A DNA stretch of 64,000 bases from a virus. The notes under the pieces were generated by a model. It did no database searches. It was not told the DNA's origin and worked only from the letters and a program-made list of their open reading frames with translations. Positions within the stretch are counted from its first letter, which is position 1. Every line of letters starts with the position of its first letter. Of the stretch, positions 53,605 to 60,952 are shown in pieces. A program made the translations under genes and the position numbers. The stretch covers positions 1-64,000 of the IMG/VR virus record IMGVR_UViG_3300026519_000012. One strand, written 5' to 3'.

Positions 53605-54606
53605 TCACGCTATCTGCTTAATTTTAAGCTCGCTGCCGCCTAGAATCGCATTGCCGCAAGTAATCAAGCCATCCTCCTCGTCTTGTGAGGGAATAAACAC
53701 AAGAGTATCGAATCCCGCAGCCGTGCAGCTATCTTCTGGCTTTTTGTAGGGTCGGTACGTTTGATACCCGTCTACCGTTTGAATACCGTTCTCGCGGCAA
53801 GCAGAATTATTATGGATCGGAGTTATCTTCACCATCCATTTATCAACGTCAAAAAGATTGGCAAGCTTTTCACCGTCCACTTCGTTACCGGAGGCGTAAG
53901 CTATATTTAAGCAATATTTGCGCCCTATAGGGCTCTGTAGGCTTTCTAGCTGATCCGCAATATACCCAAGCGTATAACTGCTTCCGCCAAACATTGCGGT
54001 TCTTTGTTTCTCTGAGCTAGTGTTGACGCTAATCTGTAATCCAGCCTGACCTTTGAATAGATCATTCTTTATGGATGCCCATTCGTGGATTCTCTCGAAC
54101 GTGTGTTTGTATTCTGGGCACATCGTGGTAAGAACTGGGTGGATAACTTCAATCCTTACTCCTGTTTCATCTTGGATTTGGCGTTTATTATTTGCCAGCC
54201 ACTCGGAAAACTTAAACACATCGATATTAAAAATAGGCTCGCCCATTCTTGCAAAGTGAATGTTCAGGCGGTCTGTGTATTTTACGTTTTCGTAGGCCTT
54301 TAGTCCCGTATAAAACTGAGACTTTAAATCGTCAAAACTAACGTTACCTGAAAACTTAATGTTTGGTACGTCGCAAAAGGTGCATTTCATTATGCAACCA
54401 TATTGAGTAGATAGGGTGATAACCCACTTCTCTTGCAGCGGCATAATCTCGCCATTCTCAACACCGTTAAGCTCGCGGGTGTAACCTAAAAAGTCGGCTT
54501 TTATGTTTTTGCGTTTCCCGTAATCACCAATGGAAAGGGTTTCTAATTTTCCTTTGGCGTAGTCATCAACAATCAAATACCCCGTGGGTAAGAAAATTTT
54601 ATTCAT
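53605..54606 (-). CDS. radical-SAM protein of the RlmN/Cfr methyltransferase type
   Basis: A 333-residue protein. The 4Fe-4S motif is GCIMKCTFCD (Cys71, 75, 78, CxxxCxxC). ARMGEPIFN matches the GEP element, LQISVNTSSEKQRT and RKYCLNIAYASGNEVDGEKLANL match the core, and EDGLITCGNAI carries a Cys317 equivalent to the methyl-carrier Cys of RlmN. The second catalytic Cys of RlmN, seven residues before the cluster, is Thr here (WVITLSTQYGC). RlmN methylates A2503 of 23S rRNA and a tRNA adenosine; a related RNA-modifying role is likely but altered. It sits at the end of the attC array. Confidence 0.75.
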   Translation of the reverse strand: MNKIFLPTGYLIVDDYAKGKLETLSIGDYGKRKNIKADFLGYTRELNGVENGEIMPLQEKWVITLSTQYGCIMKCTFCDVPNIKFSGNVSFDDLKSQFYTGLKAYENVKYTDRLNIHFARMGEPIFNIDVFKFSEWLANNKRQIQDETGVRIEVIHPVLTTMCPEYKHTFERIHEWASIKNDLFKGQAGLQISVNTSSEKQRTAMFGGSSYTLGYIADQLESLQSPIGRKYCLNIAYASGNEVDGEKLANLFDVDKWMVKITPIHNNSACRENGIQTVDGYQTYRPYKKPEDSCTAAGFDTLVFIPSQDEEDGLITCGNAILGGSELKIKQIA

Positions 54607-54633
54607 GGTAGATTAGCCTTCCTCACAAATGGA

Positions 54634-54739
54634 ATATAACAAGGCAAATCCACTCCGACAAAATAAAGCGGTGCTTGCCCTGCGTTCTTTTTTAGCTCCT
54701 CACGCCGCTTTATTTCGCGGGTGATTTGCGACGTTATGT
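54634..54739 (+). other. attC site 1 of the cassette array
   Basis: R'' box ATATAAC (54634-54640) and R' box GTTATGT (54733-54739) flank a long imperfect hairpin: CAAATC pairs with GATTTG and AAATAAAGCGG with CCGCTTTATTT. On the + strand the left arm has extra C and T bases opposite nothing on the right arm, as the extrahelical bases of integron attC sites. It separates the radical-SAM gene from the 113-residue cassette gene. Confidence 0.8.
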
Positions 54740-54740
54740 G

Positions 54741-55082
54741 TCAAATAAACAATACACTCAACAGCGTCTCAAAATCGCCGCCGCACAAAATCTTCTTTTT
54801 ACCTATATACGGCCCAGAAACTTCGTAATCGTCGATTGATATTCGTTTTATTTTATAGTCGCCAATACAGATATTTACCGATGGCTCAATGTCACAATTA
54901 AATCGCCATATTTTTTGAGTTTCGTCAAAAGAAATATCAATATTATCGGCAACAAAGCCACGGTCAAATAACGCGCTGTAAACCTCTATTGGCTCAATCT
55001 CGGCATCTTTAGTGCCCTCAGCGTCCATCAAGTGTTTTTGGTCTCTTACCTCTAATTCTAGTTTTGCGAGTAATCCACACAT
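54741..55082 (-). CDS. cassette 1 gene, 113 residues, unknown
   Basis: The start ATG (55080-55082) is inside the R'' box ACATAAC of attC 2, and the TGA stop begins two bases after the R' box of attC 1, so the gene fills the cassette. The product is acidic with mixed strands (DIEPSVNICIGDYKIKRISI, YEVSGPYIGKKKILCGGDF). No family recognised. Its 3' half survives as a fragment in phage B at 21492-21671. Confidence 0.7.
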   Translation of the reverse strand: MCGLLAKLELEVRDQKHLMDAEGTKDAEIEPIEVYSALFDRGFVADNIDISFDETQKIWRFNCDIEPSVNICIGDYKIKRISIDDYEVSGPYIGKKKILCGGDFETLLSVLFI

Positions 55083-55178
55083 AACAATTAGCTCCAGCGG
55101 ACACAGTACCGCGCCGCGTTTTTAGTTAAATTTAAGCTCCTGTGCGGCGGTACTGCGCCGCTGAGCATGGCGTTAGAT
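55079..55178 (+). other. attC site 2
   Basis: R'' ACATAAC, R' GTTAGAT. Arms GCTC-C-AGCGG-A-CACAGTACCGC and, on the complement of the right arm, GCTCAGCGGCGCAGTACCGC pair with exactly one extra C and one extra A on the left arm. These are the two extrahelical positions known from attC of aadA cassettes. Confidence 0.88.
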
Positions 55179-55517
55179 AGCTCTATCATTGTATTCATCA
55201 ACTGCATCAAGCGGACTCCTTAGCTCCATCTCCTCAACATCACAAACAATGAGCTTATAAACCAGTTCATCAGGAGCAAAAACCAGTCTTTTTGTTATCC
55301 CTGTTTTAGGGTTTTTGCAGAATGCAATTTCAATTTGCCTCTCCATCACAGATGTTATTCGATCCATGTCTATTGACTCTACCCCTAATACCATTCCTTC
55401 TGGATTGAGCGGGTCATTAGAAATAGTCAGCCCACCGTCATCATTAACATTTTCAGTATCCATGCCGCCTTCAGCAATACTGGCGGTTAATGCATTAGCT
55501 AAGCTTTTATCAATCAT
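55173..55517 (-). CDS. cassette 2 gene, 114 residues, unknown
   Basis: The stop TAA is the R' core of attC 2 read on the minus strand. The start ATG 55517 follows CGGAG. The acidic N-terminal half (EGGMDTENVNDDGGLTISND) and a compact C-terminal half (QIEIAFCKNPKTGITKRLVF) suggest a small soluble protein. Family not recognised. Confidence 0.7.
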   Translation of the reverse strand: MIDKSLANALTASIAEGGMDTENVNDDGGLTISNDPLNPEGMVLGVESIDMDRITSVMERQIEIAFCKNPKTGITKRLVFAPDELVYKLIVCDVEEMELRSPLDAVDEYNDRAI

Positions 55518-55543
55518 AAGGCAACTCCGTAATTAAGTTCGCA

Positions 55544-55630
55544 ATCTAACAAGTAATTCCAGTGGACGCTGGTAGTCCAGCGCTTCGCGCATGCCGCATT
55601 CCGCGCGCCACTGAATAAAAGTCGTTAGCT
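55544..55630 (+). other. attC site 3
   Basis: R'' ATCTAAC, R' GTTAGCT. Left arm ATTCCAGTGGACGC against right-arm complement ATTCAGTGGCGC: again one extra C and one extra A on the left arm. The central part folds into smaller hairpins (CGCTGG/CCAGCG). Confidence 0.85.
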
Positions 55631-55882
55631 GTCAAACGAAATAGCACTGATTGTCTTAATCTGCCGATCAAGCGATTTCAACTTCCTAATTCTAATCTCG
55701 TCAGCCCTAAGCACTGCGTCCTCTCTACATTTGTGCCAATCCCGCCCCTCACCGTGCAAATAAACCGCACAAGAACATTTATTTTTAGGTATAACAATCA
55801 GAGAGTTGTTAGCATCCATAGGGTCAATCTCGTGCTCAATAATGCCCTCTGTTAAACAATATTTCGTGCTCCAAATTTTCAT
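55625..55882 (-). CDS. cassette 3 gene, 85 residues, unknown
   Basis: The stop TAA lies in the R' core of attC 3. ATG 55882 is preferred over GTG 55891 because GGAG lies 8 bases upstream of it. The opening KIWSTKYCLTEGIIEHEID is a pattern seen in small hypothetical proteins of phages and gene cassettes. It has a short hydrophobic core and a basic C-terminal helix (RADEIRIRKLKSLDRQIK). Function unknown. Confidence 0.7.
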   Translation of the reverse strand: MKIWSTKYCLTEGIIEHEIDPMDANNSLIVIPKNKCSCAVYLHGEGRDWHKCREDAVLRADEIRIRKLKSLDRQIKTISAISFDS

Positions 55883-55901
55883 CTTAGTCACTCCGTCGCA
55901 C

Positions 55902-55999
55902 AGCTAACAATCAAAATTCACGCGGACAAAATGCCGCGACGTTTTTACTAAATTTAAATCTCATCATTGGCATTTAGCCGGTGATTTTGGGCGTTATGC
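55902..55999 (+). other. attC site 4
   Basis: R'' AGCTAAC, R' GTTATGC. Left arm CAAAATTCAC ... AAATGCC pairs with GGCATTT ... GTGATTTTG, with extra bases only on the left arm. Confidence 0.85.
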
Positions 56000-56000
56000 C

Positions 56001-56294
56001 TTAAATTGAATTAAGTATTTTAATGCCGTTATAAAACGGAGATTCTGATTTTTCAAATTGCTCTTTCGCATTAAGCATTTTCTCTCGCCATTGCTCGCGT
56101 GTTTGCAATGCCAGCAAAATTTGGTCACGACTTAATTCGTCGAATTCTTCCCGCAGTTGTTCCATGTTCATTTCTGATATTGATACTTTTCTATACTCAA
56201 CGCAACTATCCTTTGAGTGCTGTGGATAAATAGGGCATGTTTTATTTGCTTTTGAGCAGAAAAAACATTCTTTGCTTAGTTTAGGCTCAGGCAT
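56001..56294 (-). CDS. cassette 4 gene, 97 residues, Cys-rich N-terminus
   Basis: The start ATG (56292-56294) is formed by the R'' box GCATAAC of attC 5, and the stop is one base after the R' box of attC 4. The N-terminus has CFFCSKANKTCPIYPQHSKDSC, a four/five-cysteine arrangement fit for zinc. The rest is a charged helix (EQLREEFDELSRDQILLALQ). No family recognised. A longer frame from 56318 would run through the attC and is rejected. Confidence 0.7.
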   Translation of the reverse strand: MPEPKLSKECFFCSKANKTCPIYPQHSKDSCVEYRKVSISEMNMEQLREEFDELSRDQILLALQTREQWREKMLNAKEQFEKSESPFYNGIKILNSI

Positions 56295-56390
56295 AACAAT
56301 TAGCTCCAGCGGACGCAATACCGCGCCGCGTTTTGTAGTAAATTTAAAGTTCTCAGTGGTGGTACTGCGCCGCTGATCATGGCGTTAGGT
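56291..56390 (+). other. attC site 5
   Basis: R'' GCATAAC, R' GTTAGGT. Left arm CTCCAGCGGACGCAATACC against complement ATCAGCGGCGCAGTACC: extra C and extra A as in sites 2 and 3. Much of the site is near-identical to site 2, so the two cassettes likely have a common source. Confidence 0.88.
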
Positions 56391-56603
56391 GGCTTGTGGT
56401 TGCTCTACGGCTGATAGTATAAAGCTGGCTCTACAAATCACTTCCTCGCCAACTCCCTTTACGTTGTAATCACGTATGGCCGTTGTTTTCCCACCGCAAA
56501 CAATCCCGGTTATCCATGTGTCGCACTGTTCCGTTACCCGCATCATAAAAGTTCCTTTTCGTTGCGCTGTGATTAAATATGTTTTTCCTGTTTCAATGTT
56601 CAT
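56385..56603 (-). CDS. cassette 5 gene, 72 residues, unknown
   Basis: Ribosome site GGAGGA before ATG 56603. The stop TAA is the R' core of attC 5. A small beta-barrel-like protein (KTYLITAQRKGTFMMRVTEQ, WITGIVCGGKTTAIRDYNV) without motifs. It is the size of many cassette-encoded proteins of unknown role. Confidence 0.7.
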   Translation of the reverse strand: MNIETGKTYLITAQRKGTFMMRVTEQCDTWITGIVCGGKTTAIRDYNVKGVGEEVICRASFILSAVEQPQAT

Positions 56604-56631
56604 TTTCTAATCCTCCAGTGTAATTCCCGCA

Positions 56632-56750
56632 ATCTAACAAAACAAATCTACGCGGACAATGTGCAGCGGTGTTTGTTTGCGTTGGCAGTTAAGTTAAAGT
56701 TCGTCTCAGTGCGCTTGCATTCCACAAATAAGTCAATTTAATCGTTAGGC
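56632..56750 (+). other. attC site 6
   Basis: R'' ATCTAAC, R' GTTAGGC. Pairing is weaker than in the other sites (GGACAATGTGCAGC with GCTTGCATTCC), so this one may be partly decayed, but boxes, length and place fit. Confidence 0.65.
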
Positions 56751-57035
56751 ACACAGTTCGCATTCACCATCACAGCAGCGCTCTTCATGATTCAGCAGTC
56801 CGCGCATAATATTCTCCTCGGCATTTTTTAAAAGCTCTTTTAACTCAGATGCGTTTTTACATTTCCCGCATTCCTTATCGATAATAGCGCTTATAACTTG
56901 GGCAATAGTTGCGTGATAGGTTATTTTTTTCTTCCGTTTTACATTTCCGTTTCTGTCTTTCCCGTCCCGCCATTGGTATAACTGCCACCCCGATGTATCT
57001 CGTTTAAAGCTATAATTTTCGTTTAATTTGATCAT
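56745..57035 (-). CDS. cassette 6 gene, 96 residues, Cys-rich C-terminus
   Basis: ATG 57035 after AAGGAAG; the stop TAA is the R' core of attC 6. The N-terminus (YSFKRDTSGWQLYQWRDGKD) and basic NGNVKRKKKITY segment suggest nucleic-acid binding. The end EERCCDGECELC is a possible metal site. Its leader carries the tRNA-like fragment at 57057-57100 on the same strand. Family not recognised. Confidence 0.7.
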   Translation of the reverse strand: MIKLNENYSFKRDTSGWQLYQWRDGKDRNGNVKRKKKITYHATIAQVISAIIDKECGKCKNASELKELLKNAEENIMRGLLNHEERCCDGECELCA

Positions 57036-57056
57036 TTTGTCTTCCTTAAAAAAAAA

Positions 57057-57100
57057 TGGTGGGCCAAGGCGGGCGCATTAACCAGTTATGCTATTGGCCC
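57057..57100 (-). other. tRNA-like fragment with CCA end
   Basis: Read on the minus strand: a 7-base arm GGGCCAA, TA, then a D-arm GCAT-AACTGGTTA-ATGC, a short GCCCGCC, then TTGGCCC pairing with the 5' arm, A and CCA. Acceptor stem, D-loop GG and CCA end are correct for a tRNA, but anticodon and T arms are missing, so it cannot decode. Eight or more T follow, then the ribosome site of cassette 6. A deleted tRNA or a tRNA mimic. Confidence 0.6.
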
Positions 57101-57108
57101 TAAAAAGC

Positions 57109-57219
57109 GCCTAACAATTGCATCCACCCGGACAGTCCTACGCGGTGCTCATTTGTGCCAAAAAAGCCTGGCACAAGCCTCCACGGCTTCGGCCTGCGCG
57201 GTTATGCGCGACGTTATGT
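57109..57219 (+). other. attC site 7
   Basis: R'' GCCTAAC, R' GTTATGT. GCAT...ACC...CAG on the left arm pairs with the right arm with extra bases on the left. The centre has a further hairpin TTGTGCC/GGCACAA. Confidence 0.75.
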
Positions 57220-57220
57220 A

Positions 57221-57430
57221 TTAAATATCTTTTAGCCATGATGTGTGATAAACAACTTGACTACCATTCTTAAACTCTAGCGTTACGTCACCATTAGAAT
57301 CAACTCCGCGAGCAATAGCTTTCCGGTTTGAATAGCTGTCTTTATACATTATTTGGTATTTTTTGCCCGGCTGAATATCATTGCGCGAGAGGCAATTATC
57401 AGTGTTTAGCATTACTCGCTCCTTTGCCAC
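57221..57430 (-). CDS. cassette 7 gene b, 69 residues, unknown
   Basis: A small protein whose stop begins one base after the R' box of attC 7. NDIQPGKKYQIMYKDSYSNR and GDVTLEFKNGSQVVYHTSW read as an SH3-like small barrel. It overlaps the other gene of this cassette by 19 bases, the only two-gene cassette here. Confidence 0.65.
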   Translation of the reverse strand: MAKERVMLNTDNCLSRNDIQPGKKYQIMYKDSYSNRKAIARGVDSNGDVTLEFKNGSQVVYHTSWLKDI

Positions 57431-57588
57431 TCACGACTAATTGAATTCTTATGCCAGCCCTCTTGTTCAAGCTTCGCTTCTGCCATGTCTACCAGCAGCG
57501 CAATATCGCACTCATCTCTAACAGAGCCGCAGTCTTTCATGACGTTCACCTTGTCACAGATAGCGGCGATTAGCTCTAAATTGTCCAT
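57412..57588 (-). CDS. cassette 7 gene a, 58 residues, unknown
   Basis: ATG 57588 is chosen because GGAG lies 7 bases upstream. An acidic helical protein (LELIAAICDKVNVMKDCGSV, ALLVDMAEAKLEQEGWHKN). The first ATG available in the attC box is followed at once by TGA, so translation must begin here. Function unknown. Confidence 0.6.
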   Translation of the reverse strand: MDNLELIAAICDKVNVMKDCGSVRDECDIALLVDMAEAKLEQEGWHKNSISREWQRSE

Positions 57589-57608
57589 AATCAATCTCCA
57601 ATTGAGTC

Positions 57609-57696
57609 ACATAACAAGTGCTTACACGCGGACAGTCTTCCGCGTCGTTCGCTCCGCTCTCTATGCCCCAGCCTGCCGGTGAAGCTGTCGTTAGCT
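57609..57696 (+). other. attC site 8, outer end of the array
   Basis: R'' ACATAAC, R' GTTAGCT. Left arm GCTTACACGCGGACAG against complement GCTTCACCGGCAG shows extra A, G/C and A bases on the left arm only. Beyond it are about 58 bases with nothing recognised, then the SSB gene. Confidence 0.85.
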
Positions 57697-57754
57697 GCAA
57701 ACGCAGGCACTTCAGCGCCGTAACATCCTCGCTACACATTCCGCTCCTTTATTG

Positions 57755-58252
57755 TTAAAACGGGATATCATCATCAAAGTCGTCAAAGTTCTGTGATCCG
57801 CCTTGCGACGGTGCAGCACTCTGACGTTTGTTGTCGGCACTGCTCGGCGCACCCCCGCCTTGATTTTGATGCTGGTTTTGGTCGCCCCCATATTCACCGC
57901 CGCTTGAGCCATCACGGCTATCCAGCATCTGCATATTGTTAGCGACGATTTCAGTCGTGTAGCGATCTTGACCGCTGGTTTTATCCTGCCATTTACGTGT
58001 ACGCAGGCTACCTTCCACATATACCTTAGAACCTTTCTTCAAGTATTCACCGGCGACCTCACCTAAACGATTAAAGAAGACGACGTTATGCCATTCGGTA
58101 CGCTCTTGCTTCTCGCCGGTCTGTTTATCTTTCCATGACTCGCTCGTGGCAATCGTCACATTAGTGACCGCTGAACCACTCGGTACATAGCGCACATCAG
58201 GATCTTTACCTAGATTACCAATCAGGATTACCTTGTTAATACCTTTTGCCAT
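57755..58252 (-). CDS. ssb: single-stranded DNA-binding protein (phage A)
   Basis: A 165-residue SSB. The OB-fold core starts [20 protein letters not shown] and includes [22 protein letters not shown] and [15 protein letters not shown], all family hallmarks. A Gly/Gln-rich linker leads to the acidic tip DDFDDDIPF used to recruit partner proteins. Length is close to E. coli SSB (178). It works with the RecT and exonuclease just upstream in the same leftward operon. Confidence 0.95.
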   Translation of the reverse strand: MAKGINKVILIGNLGKDPDVRYVPSGSAVTNVTIATSESWKDKQTGEKQERTEWHNVVFFNRLGEVAGEYLKKGSKVYVEGSLRTRKWQDKTSGQDRYTTEIVANNMQMLDSRDGSSGGEYGGDQNQHQNQGGGAPSSADNKRQSAAPSQGGSQNFDDFDDDIPF

Positions 58253-58359
58253 TACTTTTTCCTTCCAATGTGAATAGTTACATACTTAATAAATTTCTGA
58301 GCGATTAGCATTCAATCCCCGTGACAGGCTCGAATTTTGGCGCTTTCAATCACTCGACG
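58253..58359. other. non-coding gap between exonuclease and SSB genes
   Basis: About 107 bases with an SD-like GGAAGG just before the SSB start on the minus strand (58258-58264). No promoter consensus or hairpin stands out. Confidence 0.4.
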
Positions 58360-59985
58360 TTACTCGGCTTTTGATTCAACGAAGGCAACATGCGGGACAT
58401 TGCCGGTTGAAATCATTTCGGCAATTTGTTTGGCCTGTTCAACGTTGATGGCCGTGTTATCAACTAAGTATTTCGCGACCTCTGCGAGGCTCGTTCTCCG
58501 CACTGAGCATGTCACTTTCAGGTTCTTCTTGGTTTGGACTGGCGCTGCGCTGCTTGACTGCGCTCCGCCATTTAATGGCGACTCTGTTGCGTCTTTGATG
58601 GCGGCTGCAGTTTGCTGATTTTCCTCTAAATCGATACGCTCATTTTCAAGCTTCTGCTGCTCTTCCTGTCTGATTTTCTCGCGCTCAGCTTCGATGCGCT
58701 TTTCTTCGGCTGCTTTGTGCTCTGTGATTCTCAGCTTAATGACGTTAACAAGATCATCGTTATTTTTAAGTACGAGTGTTGCAGCGTCAGAAAATAGAAA
58801 AGTGTAATCAGCGGCTAACTCCCTTAATGAGTCAAGGTTGGTTTGTATTTTGTCAGCAATTTCATTTGATTCAATCTTTGCTCTAGCCAGCTCCGTATCA
58901 ACCGCATTTCGTTGGCTCGACACCGTTCGCTTGCCTTTTACAGCGCCTGCAAAGTCAGTCGTAATAGCTGGCATATATGGCTTTCCAATGCGTTTATTTA
59001 GACTTTCAATGTGGGTGCTCATTGCAGATTTTCCAGCCTGCAAAATCTCAAAGCGAACAGCGTCTTTTCTTGCTTGAACCAGTTTTTTTAGATCAAGGCG
59101 GGTTGCTCTGGCTTGCGCCTTGATATCGTCAATGGTTTTGAATAGCTCATCGATGGTGGCCGTTTGGCTGAGTGCGTGCTCCTTTGTCGCTTCTAGGCGC
59201 TTTTCTACTTCACCGCACCATTTGACAGTTTTCTCGGCATTGGAAAAATCTTCGTCCGTTTGAAGATCTTTGTTGATATTGTCAAAGACAGCTAGCGCCG
59301 TTTCTCTAAATTCCATCAGGTTTGATGACGTTACCATGCCACTTATTTCAACGCGCAATGCTGGGAGCGTTTCAGGGGCTTTTCCGATAACTTCCGGCGC
59401 AGTTTCGACGTGCTGATAGTTAGCGACATCTTCATCTAGCTGTGCCCATCCGGCCAAAAGAGATTTTCTGTCATCAGGATTTAGCGTCATCACAACATGT
59501 ACGGTTTTTTCTTCCGTGCCGTCCGTGACCATATAAAGGCATTTTTCAGCACCAACACAAAGCTGCTGGACAACTTGCCAATAATCCTCAAGGGGTACAA
59601 TTCCATTGCGAACATCATCGGCTTTTTCATCGTTCCACTGCTTGCACTCCCAAGCATAGTCTTCTTCCATCGTTATCCCATCATAACTGGCAAGTAAATA
59701 ATCATCGTCATCAATGGCTGTTACAGGATAAAGCTTTCTGCCGATAATGGATTCAGCAATTGGACGTGATTCCGCCTCGACTTCATGTCCTTTTTTGAAG
59801 ATTACATTTTGCACATAGCTATCGATCTCTTTCTCGCTACCAGTGGCCATAATTTGAATCAATTCGTTACGACTGGTATTTTTGCTAACACCCATCATCA
59901 CTGGGGCCATTGATGCCGAGTGTGGATATTTTCCGCGAATATCATGCCACGCCTGCTCGCCCTGAACTACATTAAGAATTTTCAT
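58360..59985 (-). CDS. YqaJ-type recombination exonuclease with coiled-coil extension
   Basis: A 541-residue protein from ATG 59985 (GGAAGG upstream). Residues 1-200 are a lambda-exonuclease/YqaJ-like nuclease: QGEQAWHDIRGKYPHSASM at the start, then YLLASYDGITMEEDYAWECKQW with the D...ExK catalytic set and YWQVVQQLCV. The second half is a long charged helical region (about 230-480) and a short C-terminal domain. The fusion makes it over twice the usual exonuclease length. It produces 3' overhangs for the RecT next to it. Confidence 0.85.
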   Translation of the reverse strand: MKILNVVQGEQAWHDIRGKYPHSASMAPVMMGVSKNTSRNELIQIMATGSEKEIDSYVQNVIFKKGHEVEAESRPIAESIIGRKLYPVTAIDDDDYLLASYDGITMEEDYAWECKQWNDEKADDVRNGIVPLEDYWQVVQQLCVGAEKCLYMVTDGTEEKTVHVVMTLNPDDRKSLLAGWAQLDEDVANYQHVETAPEVIGKAPETLPALRVEISGMVTSSNLMEFRETALAVFDNINKDLQTDEDFSNAEKTVKWCGEVEKRLEATKEHALSQTATIDELFKTIDDIKAQARATRLDLKKLVQARKDAVRFEILQAGKSAMSTHIESLNKRIGKPYMPAITTDFAGAVKGKRTVSSQRNAVDTELARAKIESNEIADKIQTNLDSLRELAADYTFLFSDAATLVLKNNDDLVNVIKLRITEHKAAEEKRIEAEREKIRQEEQQKLENERIDLEENQQTAAAIKDATESPLNGGAQSSSAAPVQTKKNLKVTCSVRRTSLAEVAKYLVDNTAINVEQAKQIAEMISTGNVPHVAFVESKAE

Positions 59986-59986
59986 A

Positions 59987-60925
59987 TTAGCTACCTTCCT
60001 GTTCCCACGCGTCAATTTGATTTTGTTGCTCAGGTGTTAGTTGCATTGCAGTAAGCGCAGTGCTGATAACGTCCTTGGCTGATTTCTTTCCTGATCGCAC
60101 TAATGCCTCGCAGTCTTTTGCCAGCTCCTGAAATTGATCGTCAGTGCAAGCGATAAGGGTGTCGCCTTGAGTGGGCGCGCCCTCATCACCGCCTCTATCC
60201 ATGTCAATAACAACCCCGCCTTCTATAATAGGGTTCCGGCCTGCTTCCGCTGCATGGCTAACAGTGATTGCATTGGAGACCTCAACCGAGCAAGGCATAT
60301 ATTTCAGCACTTGAAGTAGCGGTACTTTTCTGCAATACATTTCCCAATCTCGATGGCTGTAATGGCTCCTCCCAACTTTATTGTATTTATCACGGTGCTT
60401 CCGCAGCTTTGCTACTGTCCAGAGTTCAATGACGGGCATTTTCGAATCCTTAACCCAGCCAATAGCGTAGGCGTGAGTCATATCGTTCGGATCATCAAGA
60501 TCTGTTTCATTGTGAATAACCAGGTCACGTCTGGCACCATCGGTGAATGTGTAATCCTGATCCTTAAATATAACGCCGGTGTAAACTGTGGCGCGACCAC
60601 TCCGTGACACAAGATCAACAAGCCCCTTCCAGCCCGGTACAAATGTGCAGGTGGTTTTATAGGGGATCAGATACCCCGCGCCATTAACTCCGGGTTCTAA
60701 GCCCAACTGCCCGGCTGTCATTAATGATGCGGCGATACTGTTGACATCGCACTTTTGTAGCTTTGGTGATGTGCTAAAGGCCGTTAATGCCAGCCGGGTC
60801 ATCCTGTCGGCTGTCATGTGCTTAGGCAGGGCTAGTTCAAGTTGAGGTTTCAGCTTTTCCATAAAGCTGCTGAGTTCCGCAACTGGGGATTTCCGCTTTG
60901 CTGCCACTTGCTGTTGAGTAGTCAT
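59987..60925 (-). CDS. recT: RecT single-strand annealing protein
   Basis: A 312-residue RecT family protein. Typical stretches are RLALTAFSTSPKLQKCDVNS, SLMTAGQLGLEPGVNGAGYL, CTFVPGWKGLVDLVSRSG and HAYAIGWVKDSKMPVIELWT. It anneals complementary single strands coated by SSB and forms a recombinase pair with the exonuclease, one base downstream. E. coli RecT is 269 residues. The pair gives phage A strong homologous recombination ability, relevant to the repeat X. Confidence 0.95.
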   Translation of the reverse strand: MTTQQQVAAKRKSPVAELSSFMEKLKPQLELALPKHMTADRMTRLALTAFSTSPKLQKCDVNSIAASLMTAGQLGLEPGVNGAGYLIPYKTTCTFVPGWKGLVDLVSRSGRATVYTGVIFKDQDYTFTDGARRDLVIHNETDLDDPNDMTHAYAIGWVKDSKMPVIELWTVAKLRKHRDKYNKVGRSHYSHRDWEMYCRKVPLLQVLKYMPCSVEVSNAITVSHAAEAGRNPIIEGGVVIDMDRGGDEGAPTQGDTLIACTDDQFQELAKDCEALVRSGKKSAKDVISTALTAMQLTPEQQNQIDAWEQEGS

Positions 60926-60952
60926 AGCTATTTTCCTTGTAGTTCTTTTGAG

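Noticed and set aside
56001-56318. 105-residue version of the cassette 4 gene starting at 56318
   Set aside because: It would start inside attC 5; ATG 56294 in the R'' box begins the more protein-like sequence.
57057-57100. Functional tRNA gene
   Set aside because: Acceptor and D arms are present but there is no anticodon arm or T arm; kept only as a tRNA-like fragment.
54634-57696. The spacers as plain intergenic terminators or REP elements
   Set aside because: They carry AAC/GTT end boxes, equal arm architecture with extra bases on one arm only, start/stop codons inside the boxes and a cross-phage match that begins at the crossover box.
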